Origin: Methylococcaceae bacterium
GTDB lineage: Bacteria; Pseudomonadota; Gammaproteobacteria; Methylococcales; Methylomonadaceae
Length of the DNA stretch: 16,269 nt
Direction of reading: 5' to 3'
Assembly (NCBI GenBank): GCA_013138855.1
Contig: WTBX01000233.1
Location: 1-16,269 of the forward strand
The position numbers were made by a program, and so were the translations under genes. This document shows positions 1 to 7,089 of this stretch, piece by piece. Within the stretch, counting starts at the first letter, position 1. Each line of letters opens with the position of its first letter. Under the pieces are notes generated by a model. The model did not search any database. It had not been told where the DNA came from and saw nothing but the letters and a program-made list of their open reading frames with translations.

Positions 1-1
1 A

Positions 2-922
2 TGAAGCACCACTAATATTAATAAATTCATTGCCTTTTGCTCTTTCAATTAAGTTTAACGCTATATCTTTTCTACGTTCAAAACTGCGTTGTTTATCTTC
101 TAAGTCTGGGTGGGATTCTATATATAATGCACCATTAGACCAACCCACTTTAATCGGTTCATTAACGATATAAACAGGTGTTCCCACTTTAACTGATGGA
201 AAAATTCGTTCTATATCTTCAGGGTACATTCTCACACACCCGTGGCTCACACGCATTCCCACACCTAGCGGCTTGTTAGTACTATGGATTAGATAGCCAG
301 CTCGTCCTAAGCGCATTGCATACAAGCCTAAAGGGTTATTAGGCCCTGCGGGAAATACAGCGGGTAAAATGTCACCCTCAGCGGCATGTTCTCTGCGAAT
401 TGATGCTGGCGGTGTCCATGTAGGGTTTCTAATTTTAGAGATAATTTTAGTCAAGCCTAAAGGTGTATTCCAATCCACTCGCCCAATACTAATAGGGTGT
501 GTAGTGACACCTCCGCTACGATAATAATAAAGTCTGTATTCAGGTAAGTTTAAAACGATACCTTTATACGCAGTAGTGGGTAATAAATAACTATTTGGAA
601 TGTGAATATCTTTTCCAGCACCCAACTTCATAAACTGATTACCTTCTTTATCTGTAGTCAATTTTTCTTCAGGTTTGCTAGGCATCCAGCGATCAACATC
701 CTTATTGGCTTTGACGATTTGATTTTGCCCAAGGTCATGCCGCCTTGCAACTTCAAGCAAAGTTTCATCTTTATTTGCTTTGGTATAAAGCCGCTTATCA
801 GGTGTACCTATTAGTGAATCTCCGACAGAGGGCAATAAAAACTGCTTTGCCTGCACATTATGCATACATATCAATAATAAAGCTGCTGTTACGATGCTAG
901 ATTTAATCGGTAATTTAGCCAT
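2..922 (-). CDS. L,D-transpeptidase, ErfK/YbiS/YcfS type (3' end beyond window)
   Basis: Periplasmic L,D-transpeptidase of the YkuD fold. The family either makes 3-3 peptidoglycan crosslinks or attaches Braun-type lipoprotein to the wall; which one applies cannot be told here. Reading from the ATG at 922, 307 codons are open to the window edge. Residues 1-25 are a signal peptide with likely cleavage after VQA. A LysM-like stretch follows (about 48-80, DETLLEVARRHDLGQNQI), then the catalytic domain from about residue 125 (GIVLNLPEYRLYYY). The active-site motif is SHGCVRM, with catalytic Cys229 and His226, preceded by an IHSTNKP segment. The E. coli homologues are about 300-330 aa, so only the C-terminal end should be missing. 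The start overlaps the rdgC stop by one base (TAATG), which suggests translational coupling. The family call is firm; the paralogue is not resolved. Confidence 0.93.
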   Translation of the reverse strand, partial: MAKLPIKSSIVTAALLLICMHNVQAKQFLLPSVGDSLIGTPDKRLYTKANKDETLLEVARRHDLGQNQIVKANKDVDRWMPSKPEEKLTTDKEGNQFMKLGAGKDIHIPNSYLLPTTAYKGIVLNLPEYRLYYYRSGGVTTHPISIGRVDWNTPLGLTKIISKIRNPTWTPPASIRREHAAEGDILPAVFPAGPNNPLGLYAMRLGRAGYLIHSTNKPLGVGMRVSHGCVRMYPEDIERIFPSVKVGTPVYIVNEPIKVGWSNGALYIESHPDLEDKQRSFERRKDIALNLIERAKGNEFINISGAS

Positions 923-1830
923 TAGCTTTTATTCTCGCCGCCGAATAGTTCTAATAATCTTGGTAAAAAGTTAGAAAATTCCAACGTCATAATCGAAAAA
1001 TCAACATCAAAGCGTTCGGCATCCGTTTCAACGTCAACATCGGTGACTTGGTCTTGAATTAAATCCAGAAAACGTAAACGTTTAACGGTTAATTCTTCAT
1101 CTAATATAAAAGAAATTCTATCTTCCCAATTAAGTGCCAGTTTAATGGCTTGCTTACCGCTTTGCAGATGATTTTTAATTTCTGGTAAGGCTAAATCATG
1201 GTTTTTACAGCGGATAATACCGCCTTCTTCTTCGGGTGAACGTAATTCACATTCATCTTCAATGCTAATCCCTGTAGGAGCTTGGTTCTTCATTAACCAC
1301 TCTGTCATCGCGACACTTGGTTTTTCAACCGTATTGATAGGCACAACAGGTAGCGAGCCTAAGCAACGGCGTAAACTACTCAGTAAATCTTCCGCTTTTT
1401 TAGTCGATGCAGCATCAACCACGACCCAGCCACCTTTAGGGTCTATATAAGCAAAAGAGCTACGCGAAAATGAAAAAGCCTTAGGTAATAATTCAAAAAT
1501 TAACTCATCTTTAAGTGCGGTGCGTTCTTTCTTCGACAACTTAGAGCCTTGTTGAGTTTCAACTTCCAGAACTTTTTCTTGCACCATTTCATTGATAACG
1601 GCTGTGGGCAAAACTTTTTCTTCTTTTTTTCCGCACACCATTAAAAAACCATTGGCTTCATGCACTAATAACTCAGCACCACGTCCTAAAGGAGCTGTCC
1701 AGCCAAAGCTTGATTCATCATGGCTTCCACAAGGTTTAAAGCGCATTTGCTCTAGTTTTTCAGTTAAATCAGCAGCAGGAAGTGTGAAAGGTTCGCTAAA
1801 ACGGAACAAAGAAAGATTTTTAAACCACAT
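922..1830 (-). CDS. rdgC: Recombination-associated protein RdgC
   Basis: Nucleoid-associated DNA-binding protein. In E. coli it forms a ring-shaped dimer around duplex DNA and restrains RecA-driven recombination. The 302-residue length matches the family (E. coli 303). The N-terminus MWFKNLSLFRF is the family's characteristic opening, and the conserved segments LPTAVINEMV and ALKDELIFELLPKAFSFSR (about residues 76-122) are present and intact. The ATG start at 1830 is fixed by this N-terminus. The gene is followed, with a one-base overlap, by the L,D-transpeptidase gene. It is preceded by a 458-base gap, so it probably has its own promoter: a TTGACT and a GATAAT occur 40-65 bases upstream, but their spacing is not canonical. 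Confidence 0.96.
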   Translation of the reverse strand: MWFKNLSLFRFSEPFTLPAADLTEKLEQMRFKPCGSHDESSFGWTAPLGRGAELLVHEANGFLMVCGKKEEKVLPTAVINEMVQEKVLEVETQQGSKLSKKERTALKDELIFELLPKAFSFSRSSFAYIDPKGGWVVVDAASTKKAEDLLSSLRRCLGSLPVVPINTVEKPSVAMTEWLMKNQAPTGISIEDECELRSPEEEGGIIRCKNHDLALPEIKNHLQSGKQAIKLALNWEDRISFILDEELTVKRLRFLDLIQDQVTDVDVETDAERFDVDFSIMTLEFSNFLPRLLELFGGENKS

Positions 1831-2288
1831 AAGTTAATAAATTATTGTGTTAGGAGAAAGGGGAGGTATTATCGCAAATTTAATAGTCAATAAAAACAAG
1901 TGTTTATAATTACAGTCATTTTTGTTAACTGGATTCTTTTTGATTACGCTGCTATTAATTCTTAAGACTTGGGCTGGCATCCCTTTGTTAATCTCAAAAG
2001 GAACGATAAAAGTGATTGGTCGTTGCTTGAATTAAGCTAAATTATGAAGCGAGTAAAATAAGAAAATATCATGAACAAACAAGGGCGAGTTCGAGTGAAA
2101 GTAGCTACTCAGGCGAAGCCGCGACTTTTAGTCGCGCACGAAGTTTCATGTATGACGTTTAAAACGAGCTTATTTTAATCTGTCTAATTTATAGATTTTG
2201 AAGATATTTTAGGTCTCGCACGCGACTAAACGTCGCGACTCCGTTAGTTATGAATGAAAAGTCTATTTCACCCTATAGAACCTACTAT
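1831..2288. other. Gene-free gap between ybeD and rdgC
   Basis: These 458 bases hold no convincing gene on either strand. The right half contains repeat copy A (2101-2243). The part next to rdgC (1831-1930) is AT-rich and probably carries the rdgC promoter on the minus strand, with TTGACT and GATAAT-like hexamers, but the spacing of 11 bases between them is too short to call it. A short hairpin (CCTTT near 1990 pairing with AAAGG) lies in the middle. In E. coli the gene after ybeD is lipB; nothing resembling lipB is present here. Confidence 0.7.
2101..2243. repeat. Repeat copy A of a MITE-like inverted-repeat element
   Basis: Imperfect terminal inverted repeats are seen at about 2115-2142 and 2214-2243. 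Each contains an internal palindrome around GCGACTTTTAGTCGC (right end GCGACTAAACGTCGC). The core contains AATCTGTCTAATTTATA (2177-2193), which is identical in copy B in reverse orientation, and homology with copy B runs through the whole element, including the left flank (GTA-TACTCA at 2101-2110). The ends are more diverged from each other than in copy B, so this copy looks older. No coding capacity is seen, so if it is mobile it would depend on a transposase encoded elsewhere. Confidence 0.88.
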
Positions 2289-2558
2289 TTAAAGCACCAT
2301 TAAGACTAAAGGATGAGAGCTTAATTGCCGATAAATATCATCTATTTGTTGTTGACTGGTCGCCTCGATGGTTGTCGTTACCGAAACAAATTTTCCATTT
2401 TTACTAGGGCGAGTTTTAATTGATTTTTCACTTAAATCATTAACATGCTGACGAACAATGTCTATGACTAATAAATCAAACTCAACATTGGATTTTCCCA
2501 TCGCTTTAATAGGAAATTGGCAGGGAAATTCTAATAAACTAGGTCTTTCTTCACTCAT
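2289..2558 (-). CDS. ybeD: YbeD-family DUF493 (UPF0250) protein
   Basis: Small cytoplasmic protein of 89 residues, close to E. coli YbeD (87 aa). The family has an ACT-like alpha/beta fold and no settled biochemical role. The family features seen are an N-terminal LLEFPCQFPIKAMG, a central helix VIDIVRQHV, a strand pair around GKFVSVTTTIEATS, and a closing helix QQIDDIYRQLSSHPLVLMVL. The ATG at 2558 overlaps the dat stop by four bases (ATGA), which indicates translational coupling and makes this the last gene of a dacA-dat-ybeD unit. The usual downstream neighbour lipB (lipoate-protein ligase) is absent, and a repeat element follows instead. Confidence 0.92.
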   Translation of the reverse strand: MSEERPSLLEFPCQFPIKAMGKSNVEFDLLVIDIVRQHVNDLSEKSIKTRPSKNGKFVSVTTTIEATSQQQIDDIYRQLSSHPLVLMVL

Positions 2559-3397
2559 CGTGCTGATTGTTTATAGGCTTGGAAAAGCTGGGTTACGGTA
2601 TGCCATAATGCGCCAACTTTGCCATCGGCAACGTTGACATTATCTAATTCGATAACAGGCACTATTTCACGGGTTGAACTGGTCAACCAAATTTCTTGGG
2701 CAGATTTCAATGCCTCGACAGAAATTTGGGCTTCGGCAACGGCAATATTATTTGCTTTTGCTATTTTTAAAATTACCTCGCGAGTAATACCTGATAATAT
2801 TTCTTTACTTAAAGGTGGGGTGGTTAATACACCGTCAATCAGCGCGAATAAATTACTCGCAGCCCCTTCGGTCACATAACCATCTTTGATTAATATTGCC
2901 TCGGTACTATCGTTATCAATGGCTTCTTGTCTAAGCAAAACATTAGCCAGCAAAGTAGTTGCTTTAACATGGCACAAATTCCAGCGACTATCATCTAAGA
3001 TAATAGTCTTAATGCCGTTTTCAACCCCTGCCACAGGCACAATATTGCTACACATAGCAAAGACTGTCGGACGGATACTCTCAGGAAAAGCGTGATCTCT
3101 TTTCGGTGCTACGCCACGCGTCAAATGTAAATAAATATATTGATTTAAAGTGCTGTCAATCAGAGGTAATAATATTTCTCGCCACTGTTCCTGTGTATAA
3201 GGTGATGCAATTCGTGTTTCTGCAAGGCTCTGTTTCAAGCGAATAATATGGGCTTCAAATTCAAAAAAATGCCCTTGATAACAGGGGATGACTTCATAAA
3301 CCCCATCACCAAATAAAAAGCCACGGTCTAAAACCGAAACCTTTGCATCTTTTAACGGTAAATAATCACCATTCAAATAAACGTTACGATTATCCAT
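2555..3397 (-). CDS. dat: D-amino-acid (D-alanine) aminotransferase, PLP fold type IV
   Basis: Cytoplasmic PLP enzyme. The family converts D-Ala plus 2-oxoglutarate to pyruvate plus D-Glu and accepts other D-amino acids. Start chosen at ATG 3397 (280 aa), because an upstream in-frame start at 3457 would add 20 residues lying inside dacA and the family begins near MDNRNVYLNG. Lys145 (LCHVKATTLL) is the expected Schiff-base lysine at the same number as in the Bacillus enzyme. TEGAASNLF carries Glu177, and the LTRGVAPKRDHAFP segment contains an Arg100-x-His102 pair matching the substrate-carboxylate site of D-Ala aminotransferases rather than branched-chain enzymes. The N-terminal DRGFLFGDGVYEV is typical. 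It lies one base after the dacA stop. An aminodeoxychorismate lyase or a branched-chain aminotransferase is a less likely alternative. Confidence 0.9.
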   Translation of the reverse strand: MDNRNVYLNGDYLPLKDAKVSVLDRGFLFGDGVYEVIPCYQGHFFEFEAHIIRLKQSLAETRIASPYTQEQWREILLPLIDSTLNQYIYLHLTRGVAPKRDHAFPESIRPTVFAMCSNIVPVAGVENGIKTIILDDSRWNLCHVKATTLLANVLLRQEAIDNDSTEAILIKDGYVTEGAASNLFALIDGVLTTPPLSKEILSGITREVILKIAKANNIAVAEAQISVEALKSAQEIWLTSSTREIVPVIELDNVNVADGKVGALWHTVTQLFQAYKQSAR

Positions 3398-3398
3398 G

Positions 3399-4589
3399 CT
3401 ATTCCAATAGTTCCAATACATCATCATAAACGCGCTGCAAAATACTACCCACGGCAATACCTTCTAGTGCAACTAAAGGCGCGGAAGCAACCTTTTTACC
3501 CGCAAGACTGATGTAAACCGTGCCATATTCTTTGCCTTTTTCAACAGGGGCGGTAATTTTTTTATCTATTTTTGTTTCAATTTTTAAATCTTTATAATGA
3601 CGTTTCGCAATGGTGACATAAAGTTCCTCAGCAACGCCTAGTTTGACTTCCTTGCGCTCACCACGCCAAACTCTAACCTGTTTTAATGATTGCTCGGCTT
3701 GATAGAGTCGGTGAGTTTCAAAAAAACGAAATCCATAATTTAACAATGTTTGCGTTTCGGTTGCACGCGAGGATTCACTTTTTGTTCCCATAATGACCGC
3801 AATTAAACGCATTCCATCACGTTTAGCGGAAGCGACCATACAATAACCCGCTTCATCGGTATGGCCTGTTTTTACCCCATCGACAGAATTATCTTTCCAT
3901 AATAAACGGTTACGATTTTTTTGAGTAATTTTATTATAAGTAAATTCTTTTTGTGAATCCCACGCATAAAATTCAGGAAAGTCATGGATTAAAGCATGAG
4001 TTAATTTAACTAAATCTTTGGCGGTGGTGTGATGATTTTCAGCAGGTAAACCCATGCTGTTTGTAAAGTTGGTATTTGTTAAACCTAATCTTTTTGCCTC
4101 AGCGTTCATCATTGTTGCAAAGGTCGCCTCATTGCCAGCAATATGCTCGGCTAAAGCAACACTGGCATCATTTCCCGACTGAATAATCATGCCTTTTAAT
4201 AAATTTTCGACACTGACTTGTTTCCCTACTTCAATAAACATGCGTGAACCTGGTGTTTTCCACGCTTTTTCACTGACAGTGACCATCTCGTCTAAGCTTA
4301 ATTTATCATTTTTTAATTCTTTAAAAACCACATAAGCCGACATTATTTTGGTTAAACTCGCAGGAGCAAGTATTTTATCTGGCTCTTTTTCGACCAAGAC
4401 TTCCCCACTATTAAAGTCTTGTAAAATATAGCTTGTCCCAATGATGGTAGGCGGAGAGGGTATTAAAATACTATCGGCAGCTTGTATCGTTTGTAAACTA
4501 CAAAGAAATAGCAGAGCTGCGGAGAAGCTCAAGTGGTTTCGGAAGAATAAGTGCATAAGATTATCTGATTTTGATAGTAAAACCATCAT
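3399..4589 (-). CDS. dacA: D-alanyl-D-alanine carboxypeptidase (PBP5/6 type)
   Basis: Periplasmic DD-carboxypeptidase that removes the terminal D-Ala from pentapeptides and limits crosslinking. The open frame from ATG 4589 encodes 396 residues. In that numbering the penicillin-binding motifs are S78-LT-K81, S138-G-N140 and K240-T-G242, in the expected order and spacing. A C-terminal PBP5-type beta domain follows, and the last residues (ILQRVYDDVLELLE) form the amphipathic helix that anchors such enzymes to the outer face of the inner membrane. A signal peptide runs from Met12 (MHLFFRNHLSF, then a hydrophobic core) to IQA. Met12 (4556) may be the true start, because a TATAAT sits directly before the first ATG and neither start has a clear Shine-Dalgarno. 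First gene of the dacA-dat-ybeD unit. Confidence 0.95.
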   Translation of the reverse strand: MMVLLSKSDNLMHLFFRNHLSFSAALLFLCSLQTIQAADSILIPSPPTIIGTSYILQDFNSGEVLVEKEPDKILAPASLTKIMSAYVVFKELKNDKLSLDEMVTVSEKAWKTPGSRMFIEVGKQVSVENLLKGMIIQSGNDASVALAEHIAGNEATFATMMNAEAKRLGLTNTNFTNSMGLPAENHHTTAKDLVKLTHALIHDFPEFYAWDSQKEFTYNKITQKNRNRLLWKDNSVDGVKTGHTDEAGYCMVASAKRDGMRLIAVIMGTKSESSRATETQTLLNYGFRFFETHRLYQAEQSLKQVRVWRGERKEVKLGVAEELYVTIAKRHYKDLKIETKIDKKITAPVEKGKEYGTVYISLAGKKVASAPLVALEGIAVGSILQRVYDDVLELLE

Positions 4590-4785
4590 ATTATATCAGA
4601 GGACAGAAGATAGAGGGTAGATAGCAAAAGCAGCCTATTTAACGGTGGTGATATAGATTAAGTTAAACGTCCACGAGAAGCACAATAAAAGTCATTGAAC
4701 GATGGTCTTGAAGTTCAGGTATTGCGAGAGAAATAAACTTAGCTAAATCGCCATTCTCATCGGAGGGAGGAAACTAGAGGCGAAG

Positions 4786-4810
4786 GATAGCGATTTGAAT
4801 ATTCGCTATC
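4786..4810. repeat. Short perfect hairpin
   Basis: GATAGCGA (4786-4793) pairs with TCGCTATC (4803-4810) across a nine-base loop, and the pairing extends imperfectly outward. No T-run follows on the minus strand, the direction of rlpA and dacA, so it does not look like a terminator for that operon. Function unknown. Confidence 0.5.
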
Positions 4811-4855
4811 TTTCATAAAACTAAAAAGTAGTTTAGATTCTGAATACTAAATGTA

Positions 4856-5085
4856 TGTACACGAAAAGCACAAAAATATTTAATTTTCAGGGATATTTTG
4901 TAATGACTTAGAAGATATGGAGCCGCGACTTTTAGTCGCGCACGAGGCCTAAAAAAATCTCCAAAATTTATAAATTAGACAGATTTAAATAAGCACATTT
5001 TAAAATTTATGCAAAAACTTCGTGCGCGACTAAAAGTCGCGGCTCCATTTGAGTAATTACATTATTTTCGTGTTTTTCGTGGATA
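4856..5085. repeat. Outer inverted arms flanking copy B
   Basis: TGTACACGAAAAGCACAAAA (from 4856) and, inverted, TATCCACGAAAAACACGAAA (complement of 5064-5085) flank copy B, so the whole 230-base block is a nested inverted repeat. A third, direct-orientation copy of the arm (CGTCCACGAGAAGCACAATA) begins at 4668. The left arm has about 20 extra bases compared with the right arm. Whether the arms belong to the element or mark an older repeat into which copy B inserted is not settled by one copy. Confidence 0.6.
4900..5060. repeat. Repeat copy B of the MITE-like element, near-perfect ends
   Basis: The 29 bases starting ATGGAGCCGCGACT at 4917 are repeated exactly, inverted, ending at 5048, and each end contains the palindrome GCGACTTTTAGTCGC. 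The 70-odd-base core between them is homologous to copy A in reverse orientation and shares the 17-base block AATCTGTCTAATTTATA (complement at 4969-4985). Similarity between the two arms continues outward (GTAATGACTT at 4900-4909 against GTAATTACTC, complement at 5051-5060). As RNA it would fold into a long hairpin downstream of rlpA. No reading frame of note is present. Confidence 0.92.
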
Positions 5086-5133
5086 AAAATGTAAAGTGAA
5101 AAATGCCCGATAAATTATCTTGTTGGAATTCTG

Positions 5134-6093
5134 TTATTTAATCGTGACGTAACGAGTTTTTGCAATACCGATACTTGCAAGCTTCATATTAAGACTTTTT
5201 ACTTGAGTATTATTGTATAAAGGGCCTATTTGTACTTTATAGACCACTCGACCTTCATGGAGAACTTGTTTTATCTCTGGATGAGGTAAAGAGTTTTCGG
5301 CAACTTTTTGCTGTAATTTACGAGCATTATTTGGGTTATCAAAGACACCTAATTGTAAAAAAATACTGCTATTAGAATTTATGGCTTCGACTTTTACGTT
5401 TTCCGTTCCGCGTTCATGAACACCTAGTTTTTGTGCGGCCGCATAAGATAAATCAATAATTCTATCTTCATAATAAGGCCCTCTGTCATTGATTCTTAAA
5501 ACGACAGTACGATTATTCTTTAGGTTAGTGACTTTTACATAACTTGGGATCGGCAGTGTTTTATGTGCCGCAGTCATGCCATGCATATTATAAATTTCAC
5601 CATTCGAGGTTTTTTTACCATGAAAATCAGGACCATACCAAGAGGCTATCCCCTTCGCCTTATACCCTGTGCTAAAGGGCAGGATATTGTATTTTTTACC
5701 TGATAAAGAATAAGAACTAGGGTTGCCCGCACTATTTTGAGTATCAACTTTTAAGTTCTTACCTCGCGTAATCGGGTAAAGTGCAGGCGCGACAGTTGCA
5801 GCGGTAAATGGTGAACGCGCTACCATAATCGGCTGTTCTTCGGGTTGAACAAAAAGAGGCTTATCAATATTGCTTGGTAAGGGCTGATTAAAGCTTGTTT
5901 TAATGTAAGCATTTTTAATAGGCGCGACATTTGTCGAGCTATTGCTGTAAAAAACATCGCTAGAATTTAGCTCACCTGCTTGTGGTGGTTTATACGCTCC
6001 TGATCCTACGGCTAATACTGGTGCATACGAAGGGGCTTGTATAGTGCAGCCTGAAAGCAGGGTTGTTATTAGAATTATAAATTTAGTATCCAC
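5134..6093 (-). CDS. rlpA: Septal/wall lipoprotein RlpA, lytic transglycosylase with SPOR domain
   Basis: Outer-membrane-anchored lipoprotein. In P. aeruginosa RlpA is a lytic transglycosylase that acts on denuded glycan strands at septa. From the GTG at 6093 (319 aa), residues 1-15 are a lipoprotein signal with lipobox LLSGC, so Cys16 is the lipidated residue. A long low-complexity linker follows to about residue 143. The double-psi beta-barrel then starts at GIASWYGPDFHGKKTSNGE, with Glu166 and His177 (TAAHKTLP) at the same 11-residue spacing as the catalytic pair of Pseudomonas RlpA. It ends near INDRGPYYEDRIIDLSYAAA. A C-terminal SPOR domain (from about 242, SIFLQLGVFDNPNNARKL) binds denuded peptidoglycan. 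A TTG at 6099 is the alternative start. The gene overlaps the mltB end by 11-17 bases. Confidence 0.94.
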   Translation of the reverse strand: MDTKFIILITTLLSGCTIQAPSYAPVLAVGSGAYKPPQAGELNSSDVFYSNSSTNVAPIKNAYIKTSFNQPLPSNIDKPLFVQPEEQPIMVARSPFTAATVAPALYPITRGKNLKVDTQNSAGNPSSYSLSGKKYNILPFSTGYKAKGIASWYGPDFHGKKTSNGEIYNMHGMTAAHKTLPIPSYVKVTNLKNNRTVVLRINDRGPYYEDRIIDLSYAAAQKLGVHERGTENVKVEAINSNSSIFLQLGVFDNPNNARKLQQKVAENSLPHPEIKQVLHEGRVVYKVQIGPLYNNTQVKSLNMKLASIGIAKTRYVTIK

Positions 6094-7087
6094 GGGCAAG
6101 AGTCTCTACTTTTGTTGAAATTGCCATACTTAATTGGTAAACGGCCATGGCATAAAGTCGGCTATGATTGTAACGAGTAATTACATAAAAATTATTTAAC
6201 CCTACCCACAATTCCTTTCCATTAGCTTGTTTAAAATCTAGTAGCTTTGCGGGACTTTGCAAGGGAAGTCCTGCTGGAATTTGTACATGCAGTGCTTGTA
6301 ATTGGGCTAAAGTGACATTGGGTTTTAAGTCTTTAGATAAGGCTTTCGTATAGGCTGTGCCTGAGGCACTAACTGGATAAGCAATTCCCTGCCCACGCGC
6401 CCAGCCATATTGTTGAAGGTAGTTACCAACACTGGCAATGGCATCGGCAGGATTAGTCCAAATATTGCGGTGTTTATCCATTTCATAATCAGCGGCATGT
6501 TTTCTAAAACTGCTAGGCATAAATTGCGGAAGTCCCATCGCGCCCGCATAAGAACCTTTTGGCTTTAGAGGGTTTATTTTTTCTTCACGGCATAATAATA
6601 AAAAATTTTCTAACTCAGAAGTAAAAAATTTACTACGCTTAGGGTAAGCAAAAGCCAAGGTAGATAAGGCATCTATAACACGATAAGAACCTGTGTTACC
6701 GCCATATTGCGTTTCTACACCGATAATCGCCACAATAATTGGCCACGGAACCCCATACTTTTGTTCAACATTTGCTAAGACAGTACGATGTTGTCGCCAA
6801 AAATTAACCCCGCCCGAGATACGTGCCTCAGTCATAAAAATTTGTCGGTATTTATGCCATGTCATCCGTCCTTCGGCAGGGCGAGAAATGGCTTTTAAAA
6901 TACTTTTTTTAATTTTAGCTGATTTAAATAATTTTTTTAGTTCTTTTTGACTAAATCTATGTTTTTTTACCATGGTGTTGATAAAGTTATTCACAACACG
7001 GGAGCTTTTAATCTCGGCTAAAGTCTGCGAGCTAAAGGCAATACTGATGATTAATAGCAAACTGAGAAGTATTTTTTTTATTATCAT
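6083..7087 (-). CDS. mltB: Lytic murein transglycosylase B family (MltB/SltB, soluble type)
   Basis: Periplasmic lytic transglycosylase of 334 residues that cleaves the MurNAc-GlcNAc bond with 1,6-anhydro product formation. The catalytic glutamate is Glu125 in IVAIIGVETQYGG. The family segments SYAGAMGLPQFMPSSFRKHAADYE and DAIASVGNYLQQYGWARGQ follow, and the C-terminus NNFYVITRYNHSRLYAMAVYQLS is typical. Residues 1-24 form a signal peptide (MIIKKILLSLLLIISIAFSS, then QTLA). There is no lipobox cysteine, unlike E. coli MltB, so the enzyme should be soluble in the periplasm, like P. aeruginosa SltB1. The ATG at 7087 is two bases after the rodA stop. The pairing of rodA, mltB and rlpA is a conserved gammaproteobacterial arrangement. 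Confidence 0.95.
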   Translation of the reverse strand: MIIKKILLSLLLIISIAFSSQTLAEIKSSRVVNNFINTMVKKHRFSQKELKKLFKSAKIKKSILKAISRPAEGRMTWHKYRQIFMTEARISGGVNFWRQHRTVLANVEQKYGVPWPIIVAIIGVETQYGGNTGSYRVIDALSTLAFAYPKRSKFFTSELENFLLLCREEKINPLKPKGSYAGAMGLPQFMPSSFRKHAADYEMDKHRNIWTNPADAIASVGNYLQQYGWARGQGIAYPVSASGTAYTKALSKDLKPNVTLAQLQALHVQIPAGLPLQSPAKLLDFKQANGKELWVGLNNFYVITRYNHSRLYAMAVYQLSMAISTKVETLARGY

Positions 7088-7089
7088 TG

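Larger units (their letters stand above)
4590..5133. other. Gene-free gap between rlpA and dacA, repeat-filled
   Basis: These 544 bases have no supported gene. They hold repeat copy B (4900-5060), three copies of a CACGAAAA-x-CAC type sequence (4668-4691, 4856-4877, and inverted at 5064-5085), and a separate perfect hairpin at 4786-4810 (GATAGCGA pairing with TCGCTATC). In many gammaproteobacteria rlpA and dacA are close neighbours, so this gap interrupts an otherwise continuous cell-wall cluster. The dacA promoter should lie at the left end: TATAAT on the minus strand directly precedes the first ATG, but no convincing -35 box is seen. Confidence 0.75.

Noticed and set aside
602..814. Plus-strand open frame of 70 codons
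   Set aside because: It lies antisense to the L,D-transpeptidase, whose motifs are clear; no initiation signal or family match.
1861..1930. Sigma-70 promoter for rdgC (TTGACT and GATAAT)
   Set aside because: Only 11 bases separate the hexamers, too few for a normal promoter; other pairings are weak.
2101..5060. CRISPR array based on recurring palindromic units
   Set aside because: Units are far apart, in opposite orientations, with homologous rather than unique sequence between ends, and no cas genes are present.
4690..5130. Riboswitch or small RNA gene in the rlpA-dacA gap
   Set aside because: The hairpins are explained by the repeat elements, and no known riboswitch core is recognisable.
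6325..6549. Second minus-strand open frame inside mltB
   Set aside because: It is a shifted frame within a well-supported mltB; no frameshift is needed, since mltB is intact across this stretch.
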